Assembly: GCA_965248855.1 (NCBI GenBank)
Contig: CBDFKQ010000022.1
Location: 62,001 to 126,000, forward strand
DNA: 64,000 nt
Direction of reading: 5' to 3'
Origin: CBDFKQ01 sp965248855
GTDB taxonomy: Bacteria > Bacteroidota > Bacteroidia > Cytophagales > 172606-1
Part shown: one piece after another, positions 9,474-18,059 of the stretch
How positions within the stretch are numbered: the first letter of the stretch is position 1
Layout: every line of letters begins with the position of its first letter
Program-made: the position numbers and the translations under genes
Notes under the pieces: model-generated
What the model saw: the letters and a program-made list of their open reading frames with translations, nothing else
What the model was told of the DNA's origin: nothing
Database searches by the model: none

Positions 9474-10529
9474 TTAATTTCTATTTAAGCAGTTTAATTC
9501 TTCAAAAGCTATTTTTAATCTGTTTTTGAAAAAAACTTCACCTTCTCTCAACCAAACACGCGGATCATAATATTTTTTATTTGGCGAATCTTCCTGCCCT
9601 GTACCATCTCCTAATTGTGATTGCAAATAATTTTTATTTTTATCTGCATATTGGCGTATGCCATTCCAAAATGCCCATTGCATGTCAGTATCGATATTCA
9701 TTTTAATAACTCCATAACCGATTGCCTCACTGATTTGTGCCGGTTCGGAACCTGAGCCGCCATGGAAAACAAAGTTTACAGGATTTGCTTCAGTTTTAAA
9801 TTTTTCCTGAATGTAAGTTTGTGAATTTTTTAAAATAACAGGCTCTAATTTTACATTACCGGGTTTGTAAACTCCATGAACGTTGCCGAAAGACGCAGCA
9901 ATTACAAAATTATTGCTGATTTTCTTTAATTCTTCGTAAGCATAAGCTACTTCGGCAGGTTGAGTATATAATTTTGAACTGTCAACATCAGTGTTATCAA
10001 CTCCATCTTCTTCTCCGCCTGTTACACCTAATTCAATTTCTAAAGACATATCAATTTTCGACATCCTCTCGAGATATTTTTTACAGATTTCGATATTTTC
10101 TTCCAAAGGTTCTTCAGAAAGATCTATCATGTGCGAACTGAAAAGTGGTTTTCCATTTTCCTTGTAAAATTTCTCTCCATGCTCCAACATACCATCAATC
10201 CATGGCAAAAGTTTTTTGGCGGCATGATCGGTATTAATGATAACAGAAACACCATATAATTCAGCCACCTGATGTAAATATTTAGCTGCGGCGACTGCAC
10301 CTGCAATAGATGCTGCCTGGTTGCTGTTGTTTAACGATTTACCTGCATAAAAACTCGCACCACTATTAGAAAATTGAATAATAATTGGGGATTTTACTTC
10401 GGCTGCCGTTTCTAAAGCTGCATTAATAGTATTAGAACTGATCACATTAACAGCAGGAAATGCATAATGACCCGCTTTTGCTTTTTTAAATACTTCTTGT
10501 ACTTGTTTATAACTTAATACTCCGGACAT
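9474..10529 (-). CDS. fbaA: Class II fructose-bisphosphate aldolase
   Basis: 351 residues, matching class IIa zinc aldolases. It interconverts fructose-1,6-bisphosphate with glyceraldehyde-3-phosphate and dihydroxyacetone phosphate in glycolysis and gluconeogenesis. Visible elements are INTDHAAKK (catalytic Asp, zinc His), LEIELGVTGGEEDGVD (the glutamate-rich signature), FGNVHGVYKPG (zinc His) and FHGGSGS (phosphate and zinc binding). It stands alone between rnpB and the divergent kaiC operon. Confidence 0.94.
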   Translation of the reverse strand: MSGVLSYKQVQEVFKKAKAGHYAFPAVNVISSNTINAALETAAEVKSPIIIQFSNSGASFYAGKSLNNSNQAASIAGAVAAAKYLHQVAELYGVSVIINTDHAAKKLLPWIDGMLEHGEKFYKENGKPLFSSHMIDLSEEPLEENIEICKKYLERMSKIDMSLEIELGVTGGEEDGVDNTDVDSSKLYTQPAEVAYAYEELKKISNNFVIAASFGNVHGVYKPGNVKLEPVILKNSQTYIQEKFKTEANPVNFVFHGGSGSEPAQISEAIGYGVIKMNIDTDMQWAFWNGIRQYADKNKNYLQSQLGDGTGQEDSPNKKYYDPRVWLREGEVFFKNRLKIAFEELNCLNRN

Positions 10530-10736
10530 AATTTTTTTATATAATTATTAAATATTACTGATAAAATTTCATGAATTAAATTTTGCAAATTTAATTTTTC
10601 TTTTCTTTAAATTAGCTTTTTTTTATTTTTTAACTGATGTTATTTAAATTATTTTCGCAATTAGTGGTTTCTTTCAAAACCTTATATTAATGAAGTTGTT
10701 GAAGAATACGGAAACTCATAACATTATGCCTTAATT

Positions 10737-10765
10737 TTGAATTAAACAAAGTAGCATTATATTTG
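10737..10765 (+). promoter_or_regulatory. Candidate promoter of the kai operon
   Basis: TTTTG ending at 10739 and TATATTTG at 10758-10765 resemble the Bacteroidota -33 and -7 boxes. The 18-base spacing is slightly short of the usual 19-21. The -7 box ends 25 bases before the kaiC ATG. Confidence 0.4.
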
Positions 10766-10790
10766 AGATTTATATTTAATTAGTGTTTAG

Positions 10791-12509
10791 ATGTCCGTTA
10801 AAAATCAAACAAATAAAAATACCATACCAAAAGTTCAGACAGGTATAAGTGGCTTAGATGAGATAACGGATGGGGGCTTGCCTAAAGGCCGACCAACTCT
10901 AATTTGTGGAAGTGCCGGTGCAGGAAAAACCCTTTTTTCTATTGAATTTATTGTTAAAGGTGCTATACTTTATAACGAACCGGGAGTAATCATAACTTTT
11001 GAAGAAAAAGAAGAAGACCTCGAAATGAATGCTGCCTCGCTTGGGTTTGATTTAATAAAATTGCAGAAAGATGGCTTAATAAAAATTGATCATATTCACA
11101 TAGATCGTAGTGAAATACAGGAAACAGGAGAATATGATTTGGATGGTTTATTTATTCGATTGGGGTATGCAATAGATACTATCGGGGCTAAGAGGATAAT
11201 GTTGGATACTATAGAAAATTTATTTGGCGGCTTAACTAACGAAGGCATATTACGTGCCGAATTAAGAAGGCTTTTTACATGGTTAAAAGATAAAGGTATT
11301 ACTGCTATTATAACTGGGGAGAAAGGTGAAGGTTCATTGACAAGGCAGGGCTTGGAAGAATACGTTTCGGATTGTGTAATTCTTTTAGATCATAGAGTTG
11401 AGAATCAAATATCCACTCGCCGATTAAGAGTAATCAAATACAGAGGTTCTGTACATGGAACCAACGAATATCCTTTTTTAATTGATGATGAAGGCATTTC
11501 GGTTTTACCGATTACTTCTTTGCAATTAAACAATAATGTTTCAATGCAAAGAATTTCATCAGGAATACCTTCACTGGATTCCATGCTTGACGGAAAAGGT
11601 TTTTATAAAGGAAGTTCGATTTTAATTTCGGGTACTGCTGGAACAGGAAAAACAAGCATTGCAGCAACATTTGCCGATGCGACATGTAAGCGTAAGGAGC
11701 ACTGCCTTTATTTTGCTTTTGAAGAATCACCCCAACAGATTGTTCGCAACATGAAATCAATAGGGCTTGATCTTCAACCTCATATAGATGCCGGTTTACT
11801 TGAATTTATTGCTTCAAGGCCTACTATTTATGGCTTAGAAATGCACTTGGTTAACATTTACAAACGAATAAAAAAATCAAAGCCTCAAACTATTATTATT
11901 GACCCAATTACCAATTTAATAACCGTTGGTTTACTATCTGAAGTTAAGTCAATATTAATACGATTAATAGATCATTTACAAGCGGAACAAATTACTGTTT
12001 TGTTTACTGCTTTAAATTTAAACAGTATCATTAACGAACAAACAGATGAAGGGGTATCTTCGTTGGTAGATGCATGGATATTGATGAAGGAGATAGAATC
12101 TAACGGAGAGCGCAATCGTGGCCTTTATATTATGAAATCGCGCGGCATGAAACATTCTAATCAAATTCGTGAATTTATTATTACTGATAGTGGCTTGGAT
12201 TTAGTAGAAGTTTATTTGGGGCCTGATGGAATACTTACAGGATCAGCAAGGGAAGCGCAAGAGTTAAATGAAGCTACAGGGTCAGAATTACGTACCCACG
12301 CTCAAGGCCGTAAAGACAGAGAAATTGACAGGAAACGTAAAGTACTTGAAGCAAAAATAATATCTCTTAGAGAAGAATTTGATTCTGTACAAGATGAATT
12401 AAATAAGGCTTATTTAGAAGAAGACCTTCGTAAAGAAATTCTTGAAAAAAATCGAAAGCAATTATCGCAAAAACGTTCCAACACTGATCATAATGGCAAA
12501 AGCAAATAA
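10791..12509 (+). CDS. kaiC: KaiC-family double-domain ATPase/kinase
   Basis: 572 residues with two RecA-like KaiC domains. CI has Walker A GSAGAGKT (40-47) and catalytic Glu71-Glu72. CII has Walker A GTAGTGKT (281-288) and Glu311-Glu312. Aligned by eye to cyanobacterial KaiC, the CII phosphorylation region reads [12 protein letters not shown], with Thr418 at the place of T426 and Ser423/Ser424 at the places of S431/T432, so autophosphorylation is plausible. RGMKH (451-455) matches the ATP-contacting RG-x-W/H region. The C-terminus (about 500-565) is a charged coiled coil rather than the short KaiA-binding tail. First gene of a five-gene operon with two kaiB-like genes, a kinase and a regulator; no kaiA is present. 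Whether it times anything is unknown. Confidence 0.92.
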   Translation: MSVKNQTNKNTIPKVQTGISGLDEITDGGLPKGRPTLICGSAGAGKTLFSIEFIVKGAILYNEPGVIITFEEKEEDLEMNAASLGFDLIKLQKDGLIKIDHIHIDRSEIQETGEYDLDGLFIRLGYAIDTIGAKRIMLDTIENLFGGLTNEGILRAELRRLFTWLKDKGITAIITGEKGEGSLTRQGLEEYVSDCVILLDHRVENQISTRRLRVIKYRGSVHGTNEYPFLIDDEGISVLPITSLQLNNNVSMQRISSGIPSLDSMLDGKGFYKGSSILISGTAGTGKTSIAATFADATCKRKEHCLYFAFEESPQQIVRNMKSIGLDLQPHIDAGLLEFIASRPTIYGLEMHLVNIYKRIKKSKPQTIIIDPITNLITVGLLSEVKSILIRLIDHLQAEQITVLFTALNLNSIINEQTDEGVSSLVDAWILMKEIESNGERNRGLYIMKSRGMKHSNQIREFIITDSGLDLVEVYLGPDGILTGSAREAQELNEATGSELRTHAQGRKDREIDRKRKVLEAKIISLREEFDSVQDELNKAYLEEDLRKEILEKNRKQLSQKRSNTDHNGKSK

Positions 12510-12822
12510 AGACGAAATAAAAAAGTTAATAAAATTAAGTGAAGAAAAATGGGAATTGAGGCTATATATTGCCGGTAATACTCCTAAATCAATGACAGCC
12601 TTGGCCAATTTAAAAAAATATTGTGAAACTCATTTACAAGGTAAATATACCATTGAAATTATAGATCTTTTAGAAAAACCTCAACTCGCTGCCGGTGATC
12701 AGATATTTGCCATACCCACATTAGTTCGAAAAGTGCCGGTTCCCATAAGGAAAATAATAGGAGATTTATCAAACGAGGAAAAAGTATTAGTGGGTTTAAA
12801 TTTGAAACCTGTAAAATTATAA
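12493..12822 (+). CDS. kaiB: KaiB-like protein 1
   Basis: Thioredoxin-like KaiB-family protein of 109 residues, starting at MAKANKDE. The core [19 protein letters not shown], followed by [29 protein letters not shown], is typical of KaiB, which binds the KaiC ring and can switch fold. The start overlaps the end of kaiC by 17 bases, which implies translational coupling. A longer in-frame start at 12442 would overlap kaiC by 68 bases and adds a tail foreign to the family, so I prefer 12493. Compared with KaiB 2 it carries an N-terminal helix of about 25 residues. Confidence 0.88.
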   Translation: MAKANKDEIKKLIKLSEEKWELRLYIAGNTPKSMTALANLKKYCETHLQGKYTIEIIDLLEKPQLAAGDQIFAIPTLVRKVPVPIRKIIGDLSNEEKVLVGLNLKPVKL

Positions 12823-12843
12823 TCAACTCAAAAAAATATAACA

Positions 12844-13125
12844 TTGATTAAAAAAAGTGAATATACCTTTTGCCTGTATATAACAGGAGCTTCTCCTAAC
12901 TCTGTGAGAGCTATTACCAACTTAAAAGATATCTGTGATAAATATTTACAAGACAAATATTCATTAGAAATTATAGATGTTTATAAAGATGTATTAATTG
13001 CAAAACAAGAACAAATCATTGCTCTTCCATTATTAGTAAAAAAATTTCCATTACCTGAACGTAGATTGATCGGCGATTTATCCGATACCGGAAAAGTGTT
13101 AAAAATGTTTGGTATAAATGAATAA
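12844..13125 (+). CDS. KaiB-like protein 2 (TTG start)
   Basis: A second KaiB-type protein, 93 residues, beginning at TTG 12844; no ATG lies in frame before the core. It shares the layout YTFCLYITGASPNSVRAITNL ... LEIIDVYKD ... IIALPLLVKKFPLPERRLIGDLSD with KaiB 1, so the pair look like tandem duplicates that have diverged. It lies 21 bases after kaiB 1 and overlaps the histidine kinase start by 8 bases, so translation is probably coupled. The two copies may bind KaiC alternately or link KaiC to the kinase; this is inference. Confidence 0.85.
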   Translation: MIKKSEYTFCLYITGASPNSVRAITNLKDICDKYLQDKYSLEIIDVYKDVLIAKQEQIIALPLLVKKFPLPERRLIGDLSDTGKVLKMFGINE

Positions 13126-14392
13126 TAATTTTAACAATATGGAATCAAAGATAATTGAAGCAATGCAGGCGGAATTAGAAGAACTGCGGCATCAATTATT
13201 CGAAGCGAAAGAAACCATAGACGCCATTCGTACAGGTCAGATTGATGCTTTGGTTTTGGAAAGTGGTAATGGTCATGAACTCTATACACTAAAAACTGCA
13301 GATTTAACCTACCGTGTTTTTATAGAAAAAATGACTGAAGGTGCTATTACTTTAAATAAAGAAGGTATTATTCTTTATTGCAACTCACAATTTGCTTCTT
13401 TGGTACAACAACCTTTATCTAATGTAATTGGTAGTGCTTTTAATAAATTTATTGAAATAGAAGATGAAGAAATATTTAATAATGTTTTTAAAATTTCCTG
13501 GACTACGGATAGTAAAACAGAAGTAAAATTAAAAGGAAATACTTTAAAAATACCTGTCCAATTATCGCTTACCCCTCTTGAACTTGAGGATGGAATTGCT
13601 TTAAGTATAATTATTACAGACCTTACTTCGCAAAAGAAAACACAGCAGCAATTAGAAGACAATAACAAAGAACTTGCAATGATGAACCACGATTTACAAC
13701 AATTTGCATCAGTGGCTTCTCACGATTTACAAGAACCCTTGAGGAAAATAACTATTTTTTCAAATTTATTAAAAGAAAACAGTACCAACCTGTCTGCTGA
13801 TTCAAAAAAATATTTAGACAAAATCGTAGAATCTACCGGACGGATGAAAACATTAATTATAGATGTTCTCAATCATTCTAAACTTTCGGCAAAAGATATT
13901 GACTTTAATTTTATAAACCTGAATAATGTTCTTGAAGAATTATTGGAAGATTTTGAATTAATAATAAACGAGAAAAAAGCGCAAATAATAATTAATAAAC
14001 TTCCCGAATTAGAAGTAAACAGAGGCCAAATAAGGCAGGTTTTTCAAAATATTATATCTAATGCGTTAAAATTTTCAAAAGAAAACGAAGCACCAGTTAT
14101 AATAATTAATGCAAAACGTATTAATGAAAAATCATTTGATGCAGATGAGCAACACGACGGTCCATTTTGTATCATAAGTATAAAAGATAATGGAATTGGT
14201 TTTGATGAAAAGTATTTACCCAAAATATTTGCTTTATTTGAACGCCTCAACCCAAAAAACATTTATGAGGGCACGGGAATAGGGCTTGCGATTACAAAAA
14301 AAATAATAGAAAAGCACAATGGTTTAATACATGCCAAAAGTCAACAAGGATATGGCACGGAATTTTTGTTATTATTACCTGTTTCACAATAG
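13118..14392 (+). CDS. PAS-domain sensor histidine kinase of the kai operon
   Basis: 424 residues, soluble, with no membrane segment. An N-terminal coiled coil with an AIRTGQIDALVLE stretch (36-48) leads into a PAS domain (about 62-172). The HisKA dimerisation helix has His202 in VASHDLQEPLRK. The HATPase domain shows the N box (about QNIISNALKFS), G1 DNGIGFDE and G2 GTGIGLAITKK. It would autophosphorylate and pass phosphate to the regulator encoded 12 bases downstream. Its start overlaps kaiB 2. Its place in the operon suggests it reads out KaiC/KaiB state, a role like SasA or CikA, but it lacks SasA's KaiB-like sensor domain. Confidence 0.9.
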   Translation: MNNNFNNMESKIIEAMQAELEELRHQLFEAKETIDAIRTGQIDALVLESGNGHELYTLKTADLTYRVFIEKMTEGAITLNKEGIILYCNSQFASLVQQPLSNVIGSAFNKFIEIEDEEIFNNVFKISWTTDSKTEVKLKGNTLKIPVQLSLTPLELEDGIALSIIITDLTSQKKTQQQLEDNNKELAMMNHDLQQFASVASHDLQEPLRKITIFSNLLKENSTNLSADSKKYLDKIVESTGRMKTLIIDVLNHSKLSAKDIDFNFINLNNVLEELLEDFELIINEKKAQIIINKLPELEVNRGQIRQVFQNIISNALKFSKENEAPVIIINAKRINEKSFDADEQHDGPFCIISIKDNGIGFDEKYLPKIFALFERLNPKNIYEGTGIGLAITKKIIEKHNGLIHAKSQQGYGTEFLLLLPVSQ

Positions 14393-14403
14393 CAGGCAAA
14401 ATT

Positions 14404-14799
14404 ATGATAACAAAAAAAATTTTATTAGCCGAAGATGATGTTGATGACAGAGATTTCTTTCATGATTTTTTATGCAATAGAAAAGATATTGAATTGCTTC
14501 CAATTGTAGAAAATGGCGAGGAGATAATTCAGTATTTAGAGAGCTTAAGCGATTCTACATCCCTACCCGATGTTATCATTCTCGATCAAAACATGCCAAA
14601 GCGCAGTGGTTTAAATACATTACAATATATAAAAGAAAATAAACGCTATACGCATATTAGTGTGGTAATATACTCTACCTACGCGGATGAAAATTTAATT
14701 GAAAAAAGTTATAGGCTTGGTGCTAATTCGGTTATTACCAAACCTACTAACATGGAGGGTTATCATAAAATGATTGATGAAGTTTTTATGGCAGTTTGA
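14404..14799 (+). CDS. Single-domain response regulator of the kai operon
   Basis: 131 residues, a CheY-like receiver with no output domain. Acidic pocket residues are in LLAEDDVDD (8-15), the phosphoacceptor is Asp61 in VIILDQNMPKRSG, and the conserved Lys is in VITKP. It lies 12 bases after the kinase gene and ends the operon. The pattern (DQNMPKRSGL) resembles the Rcp1-type stand-alone receivers found with phytochrome-like kinases. Without a DNA-binding domain it must act by protein contact or phosphorelay; the target is unknown. Confidence 0.9.
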   Translation: MITKKILLAEDDVDDRDFFHDFLCNRKDIELLPIVENGEEIIQYLESLSDSTSLPDVIILDQNMPKRSGLNTLQYIKENKRYTHISVVIYSTYADENLIEKSYRLGANSVITKPTNMEGYHKMIDEVFMAV

Positions 14800-14975
14800 T
14801 ATTTAGAAAATAATTTTTATAATTATTAATATACTGATATTGATATACTGATAATTATAAAATTTATTTTTAAATAAGTATTTATTTTTTAACATTTGAT
14901 TTAATTATATATTAGTTTGAATGTCTTTTATCTATTATCATTAATAATTTAAAAAATCTCAATTGATCTAAAATA

Positions 14976-15008
14976 AAAAATCCGCTGAAAATTATCCGGC
15001 GGATTTTT
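14976..15008 (-). terminator. Terminator of the infC-rpmI-rplT operon
   Basis: Arms AAAAATCCGC (14976-14985) and GCGGATTTTT (14999-15008). On the minus strand a T-rich tail follows, about 20 bases past the rplT stop. It may also stop plus-strand transcripts from the kai operon. Confidence 0.8.
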
Positions 15009-15027
15009 ATTAATTTATTACTTAAAA

Positions 15028-15372
15028 TTATTTTACTTTTTCAACTATTGCCTGAAAAGCAGCCGGATGATTCATTGCTAAATCGGCTAATACTTTACGA
15101 TTTAATTCAACTCCTGCCTTACTTAATTTATTGATAAAAACAGAATACGACATTCCATGTTGGCGTGTTCCGGCGTTAATACGTTGGATCCATAAACTAC
15201 GAAACTCTCTTTTCTTTACTTTTCTATCTCTGTAGGCATAGGTCCAAGCTTTTTCAACAGCATTTTTAGCTACGGTCCAAACATTTTTTCTTCTACCGTA
15301 ATATCCCTTTGCAAAGGATAATATTTTTTTTCTTCTGGCACGGGAGGCCACGGCATTTACACTTCTTGGCAT
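15028..15372 (-). CDS. rplT: 50S ribosomal protein L20
   Basis: 114 residues, the standard L20 length. It binds 23S rRNA and is needed early in 50S assembly. The N-terminus ([18 protein letters not shown]) is the basic extension that threads into rRNA, and the family motif [12 protein letters not shown] lies at about 22-33. It is the last gene of infC-rpmI-rplT, 86 bases after rpmI. In other bacteria L20 or IF3 represses this operon; no leader for L20 was identified here. Confidence 0.97.
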   Translation of the reverse strand: MPRSVNAVASRARRKKILSFAKGYYGRRKNVWTVAKNAVEKAWTYAYRDRKVKKREFRSLWIQRINAGTRQHGMSYSVFINKLSKAGVELNRKVLADLAMNHPAAFQAIVEKVK

Positions 15373-15458
15373 TTTTTAATTGATTATGGCTTGTGGCGAT
15401 TCATTTTAGGTGAATACTTAAGGCCTCAGCCGGTGAAAATAAATTTTCTTATTAATTC

Positions 15459-15653
15459 TTAAAGAATTAATAAACTTTTAATTCTAACTGAATCGGCACT
15501 ACTTACCAAGCCTGAATGAGTTAAACCACGTTTTTGTTTAGTAGTTTTCTTTGTCAGGATATGGCTTTTGTAAGCGTGTTTTCTTTTAATCTTACCTGTT
15601 CCGGTAAGTTTAAATCGCTTTTTAGCCGCTGAATTGGTTTTTTGTTTAGGCAT
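15459..15653 (-). CDS. rpmI: 50S ribosomal protein L35
   Basis: 64 residues, very basic. [24 protein letters not shown] is the L35 signature, and [12 protein letters not shown] is the conserved second half. It binds 23S rRNA in the large subunit. It lies 42 bases after infC and before rplT on the same strand, in the classical order. Confidence 0.96.
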   Translation of the reverse strand: MPKQKTNSAAKKRFKLTGTGKIKRKHAYKSHILTKKTTKQKRGLTHSGLVSSADSVRIKSLLIL

Positions 15654-15695
15654 TATTTTATAATTAAAAAGGTTCTGTACTCACATTTGTTATGA

Positions 15696-16271
15696 TTATT
15701 TTTTACCTGCTTTTGGGCTTATAATAACCTGCATTCTTTTTCCTTCCATTTTTGGTGCCTCATCCGGTTTGCCATACTCCTCCAACGCTACGATAAACCT
15801 ACCGATTAAAGCATAACCTCTATCTTTAAAAACAATTTCACGCCCTGTAAAATGAACATACACTTTAACTTTTGATGCCTCTTTTAAAAAACTGATAGCA
15901 TGTTTAAGTTTAAAATCAAAATCATGATCATCAGTGTTAGGGCTAAAACGTATATCCTTTACAATTACTTTCTGAGCTTTCTGCTTCATTTCTTTAGCTT
16001 TCTTCTTCTGCTCGTACTTGAATTTTGAATAATCTACGATTTTACAAACCGGAGGATCAGCAGTGGGTGCAATTTCCACTAAATCCAAGTTTTGTGCCTG
16101 TGCCATAGCCAAGGCCTGACTTGTATCATAAATATTAGGTTCAACGTTGTCGCCAACTAAACGTACCTTAGGTACGCGAATCCTTTCGTTTATTTTATAC
16201 GGTTCTTCCTGACGTTGATTTCTTTGATTGCCTCTGAAACCACCTTGAGGTTTGTTAAACTGTTGACTGAT
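15696..16271 (-). CDS. infC: Translation initiation factor IF-3 (AUC start)
   Basis: 191 residues from a non-canonical ATC codon at 16271-16269. Upstream of the first ATG (16112) the frame stays open and encodes conserved IF3 sequence: YKINERIRVPKVRLVGDNVEPN, then ALAMAQAQNLDLVEIAPTADPPVCKI. An in-frame TAA lies just before the ATC and no ATG, GTG or TTG falls between them at a suitable place. A strong AGGAGGT (16282-16276) ends 4 bases before the ATC. IF3 binds 30S and rejects non-standard start codons, so such a start gives autoregulation, as with AUU in E. coli. The C-terminal domain ends GKRMQVIISPKAGKK. Confidence 0.93.
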   Translation of the reverse strand: MSQQFNKPQGGFRGNQRNQRQEEPYKINERIRVPKVRLVGDNVEPNIYDTSQALAMAQAQNLDLVEIAPTADPPVCKIVDYSKFKYEQKKKAKEMKQKAQKVIVKDIRFSPNTDDHDFDFKLKHAISFLKEASKVKVYVHFTGREIVFKDRGYALIGRFIVALEEYGKPDEAPKMEGKRMQVIISPKAGKK

Positions 16272-16275
16272 AGTT

Positions 16276-16282
16276 ACCTCCT
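16276..16282 (-). promoter_or_regulatory. Strong Shine-Dalgarno deciding the infC start
   Basis: The minus strand reads AGGAGGT, 4 bases before ATC. Such a perfect site is exceptional in this window, where most genes have none, and it supports AUC as the initiator. Confidence 0.85.
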
Positions 16283-16330
16283 TTTTTAATTTTTAGGTTA
16301 AAAACTGCTCTTGTTAAATTTTAGAGCCTG

Positions 16331-16363
16331 CAAATATAGAAGATATTACAATAGTTTTCAAAA
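16331..16363 (-). promoter_or_regulatory. Bacteroidota-type promoter of infC-rpmI-rplT
   Basis: On the minus strand TTTTG (-33, 16363-16359) is followed after 20 bases by TATATTTG (-7, 16338-16331). This matches TTTG-N19-21-TAnnTTTG. Transcription would start near 16325, about 55 bases before the AUC codon. Confidence 0.75.
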
Positions 16364-16855
16364 TATTATCGATTATTTTGTTAAAATATTTATAGGAAAT
16401 AAGTATTAGGCATTTTTTTAAGTAAAATATCGACTTTTTATTAAAATGAAAGTAACAAAAAAATAAAAAAGAAGTTAAGGGCACCGGGAATTAAAAAATA
16501 AAAAAGATTCTTTAACAATAAAAATTTTGCTGTTCTCCGAGAGTTTTTATTTATTAAATATTCTATTTGTACTTTCCCGTGTATAAGCAAAATACTCATT
16601 TTTAATTGTAGAAAGCATTTTAAGGTAGAGGAACAAAAGCGTAAGGTCAATAAAACAATTATCATAGGATGCGCGCCGGGGCTATGAAAGTCCAATTCGT
16701 CGCTTAAATAGACGATATTGGTATTTGAAAATAATTCGATTGAAATTTTTTTTAATGATTATAATTTCAGATAAACCAAAAATAATTTATAATTTAAACT
16801 GATTTTTTGATAAAAATCAATCCGGACAAAAGTAATCATTACCAAAAATTAAATC
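16364..16855. other. Intergenic region, no gene seen
   Basis: AT-rich DNA between the infC promoter and the bestrophin-like gene. An 84-codon minus-strand open frame here has a composition unlike a gene. thrS, which precedes infC in many bacteria, is absent. Confidence 0.45.
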
Positions 16856-17722
16856 GTGATAAGATATAACCCCAAAAATTGGTTTTCACTTATTTTTCAA
16901 TTTCACAAAAGTGATACCTTTCGAATTCTATTTCCCACAATGTGCTTGATGGGGCTATACACGACCACAATAATGTATGTGGATGACCAGTTTTTTGAAA
17001 TTACCCATCAAAATACCACTTCACTTCATTCATTACTTGCTTTTGTAATGAGTTTGATATTAATATTCCGGACCAACTCTGCTTACGATCGTTGGTGGGA
17101 AGGTAGAAAAGCATGGGGCAATGTGGTTAATAATTCCAGAAACCTGGCTCTTAAATTATCGGCTTTTCTTGTAGGTAATAAAGAAGAAAAGGAAAAATTT
17201 TGCTTGCTCATTTGTTATTTCGTAGAATCGCTTAAGGTTCATTTGCGCAAAGGAGGGCTATTAGATAATTTAAAATATTTCGTGGGGACGACCTTTCCGG
17301 ACGTCAGCAACATTAAGCATTTGCCAAATTATATAGCGGCCAGACTTATGATGGAGATGAACAATTTATACAGGGGAAATATAATCAGTGGTGAACAATT
17401 AATATTATTGGAAAAAGACATTAGCGCTTATATGGATTCCCTAGGCGCTTGTGAGAGGATTAAAAACACGCCTATACCGTATTCATATAGTATATTTATG
17501 AAGAAGTTTATCTTTTTATACGTGATGACCCTCCCCTTTGGCTTTATACCAACCTTTGGTTATTGGACTATTCCAATCGTAATGTTTGTCTTTTATGTAT
17601 TGGTAAGTATAGAGTTACTCGCCGAGGAAATTGAAAATCCTTTTGGAGTGGATGCCAATGATTTACCCTTGGAAGAAATGACAGAAAATATTAAAAAAAA
17701 TGTGGAGGAAATTATGTTATGA
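16856..17722 (+). CDS. Bestrophin-like anion channel family protein
   Basis: 288 residues from a GTG start. The N-terminal part has two membrane helices (about 24-44 and 60-78) and the family signature IFRTNSAYDRWWEGRKAWG (about 71-89) with the RT-x-x-AYDRWWEGR core. Two more helices lie at about 217-255, and the acidic EEIENPFG-x-DANDLPLE motif is near the C-terminus. Bacterial homologues form pentameric channels in the inner membrane. Start at GTG chosen because the next ATG (in PTMCLMG) would remove part of helix 1. Transcribed alone; no regulator adjacent. Confidence 0.88.
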   Translation: MIRYNPKNWFSLIFQFHKSDTFRILFPTMCLMGLYTTTIMYVDDQFFEITHQNTTSLHSLLAFVMSLILIFRTNSAYDRWWEGRKAWGNVVNNSRNLALKLSAFLVGNKEEKEKFCLLICYFVESLKVHLRKGGLLDNLKYFVGTTFPDVSNIKHLPNYIAARLMMEMNNLYRGNIISGEQLILLEKDISAYMDSLGACERIKNTPIPYSYSIFMKKFIFLYVMTLPFGFIPTFGYWTIPIVMFVFYVLVSIELLAEEIENPFGVDANDLPLEEMTENIKKNVEEIML

Positions 17723-18059
17723 TCAATTGCAAATAAATAGAAAACCAAAATGGTTTTTCCTGAATAATTTGCTCTTGTTGTTATAAAAAAATGTGACATC
17801 CCAAATTTTAAGGAAACTAATCAAGAAATAGAATCTACTTTTCTTTAATTGAAATAAGAAAATTACTTAATAATATTAAGGTTCAGTCCTACCTTTCATC
17901 AATGATCCGCGAAGAGTTAAATCCTAATTGAAAAGCAGGATTTTATCCGGTCATTCTTATAATTATTTATATTGTCCATTTCATTATATTATCATCAATA
18001 ACATTGCTGTAATAAATATCACTCCGCTTCCGCTTTTAAAAGATGAAAGAAAAAATTAT
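17723..18059. other. Intergenic region between convergent genes
   Basis: 337 bases. A short hairpin (AAAACCA-aaa-TGGTTTT, near 17742-17758) may end the bestrophin-like transcript. The rest shows no open frame or RNA gene. Confidence 0.45.

Noticed and set aside
12442..12492. Longer start for KaiB 1
   Set aside because: It would overlap kaiC by 68 bases and add a tail unlike the family; ATG 12493 fits better.
14817..14860. A/T inverted repeat with inner direct repeats after the kai operon
   Set aside because: Stem is purely A/T and weak; the terminator at 14976-15008 is a better transcript end. Recorded as possible chance structure.
15696..16112. infC beginning at the first ATG (138 residues)
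   Set aside because: Conserved IF3 N-terminal sequence lies in frame upstream, so this start would remove the N-terminal domain.
16441..16695. 84-codon minus-strand open frame
   Set aside because: Composition is low-complexity hydrophobic and Lys/Leu-rich, with no neighbour support; it is probably chance in AT-rich DNA.
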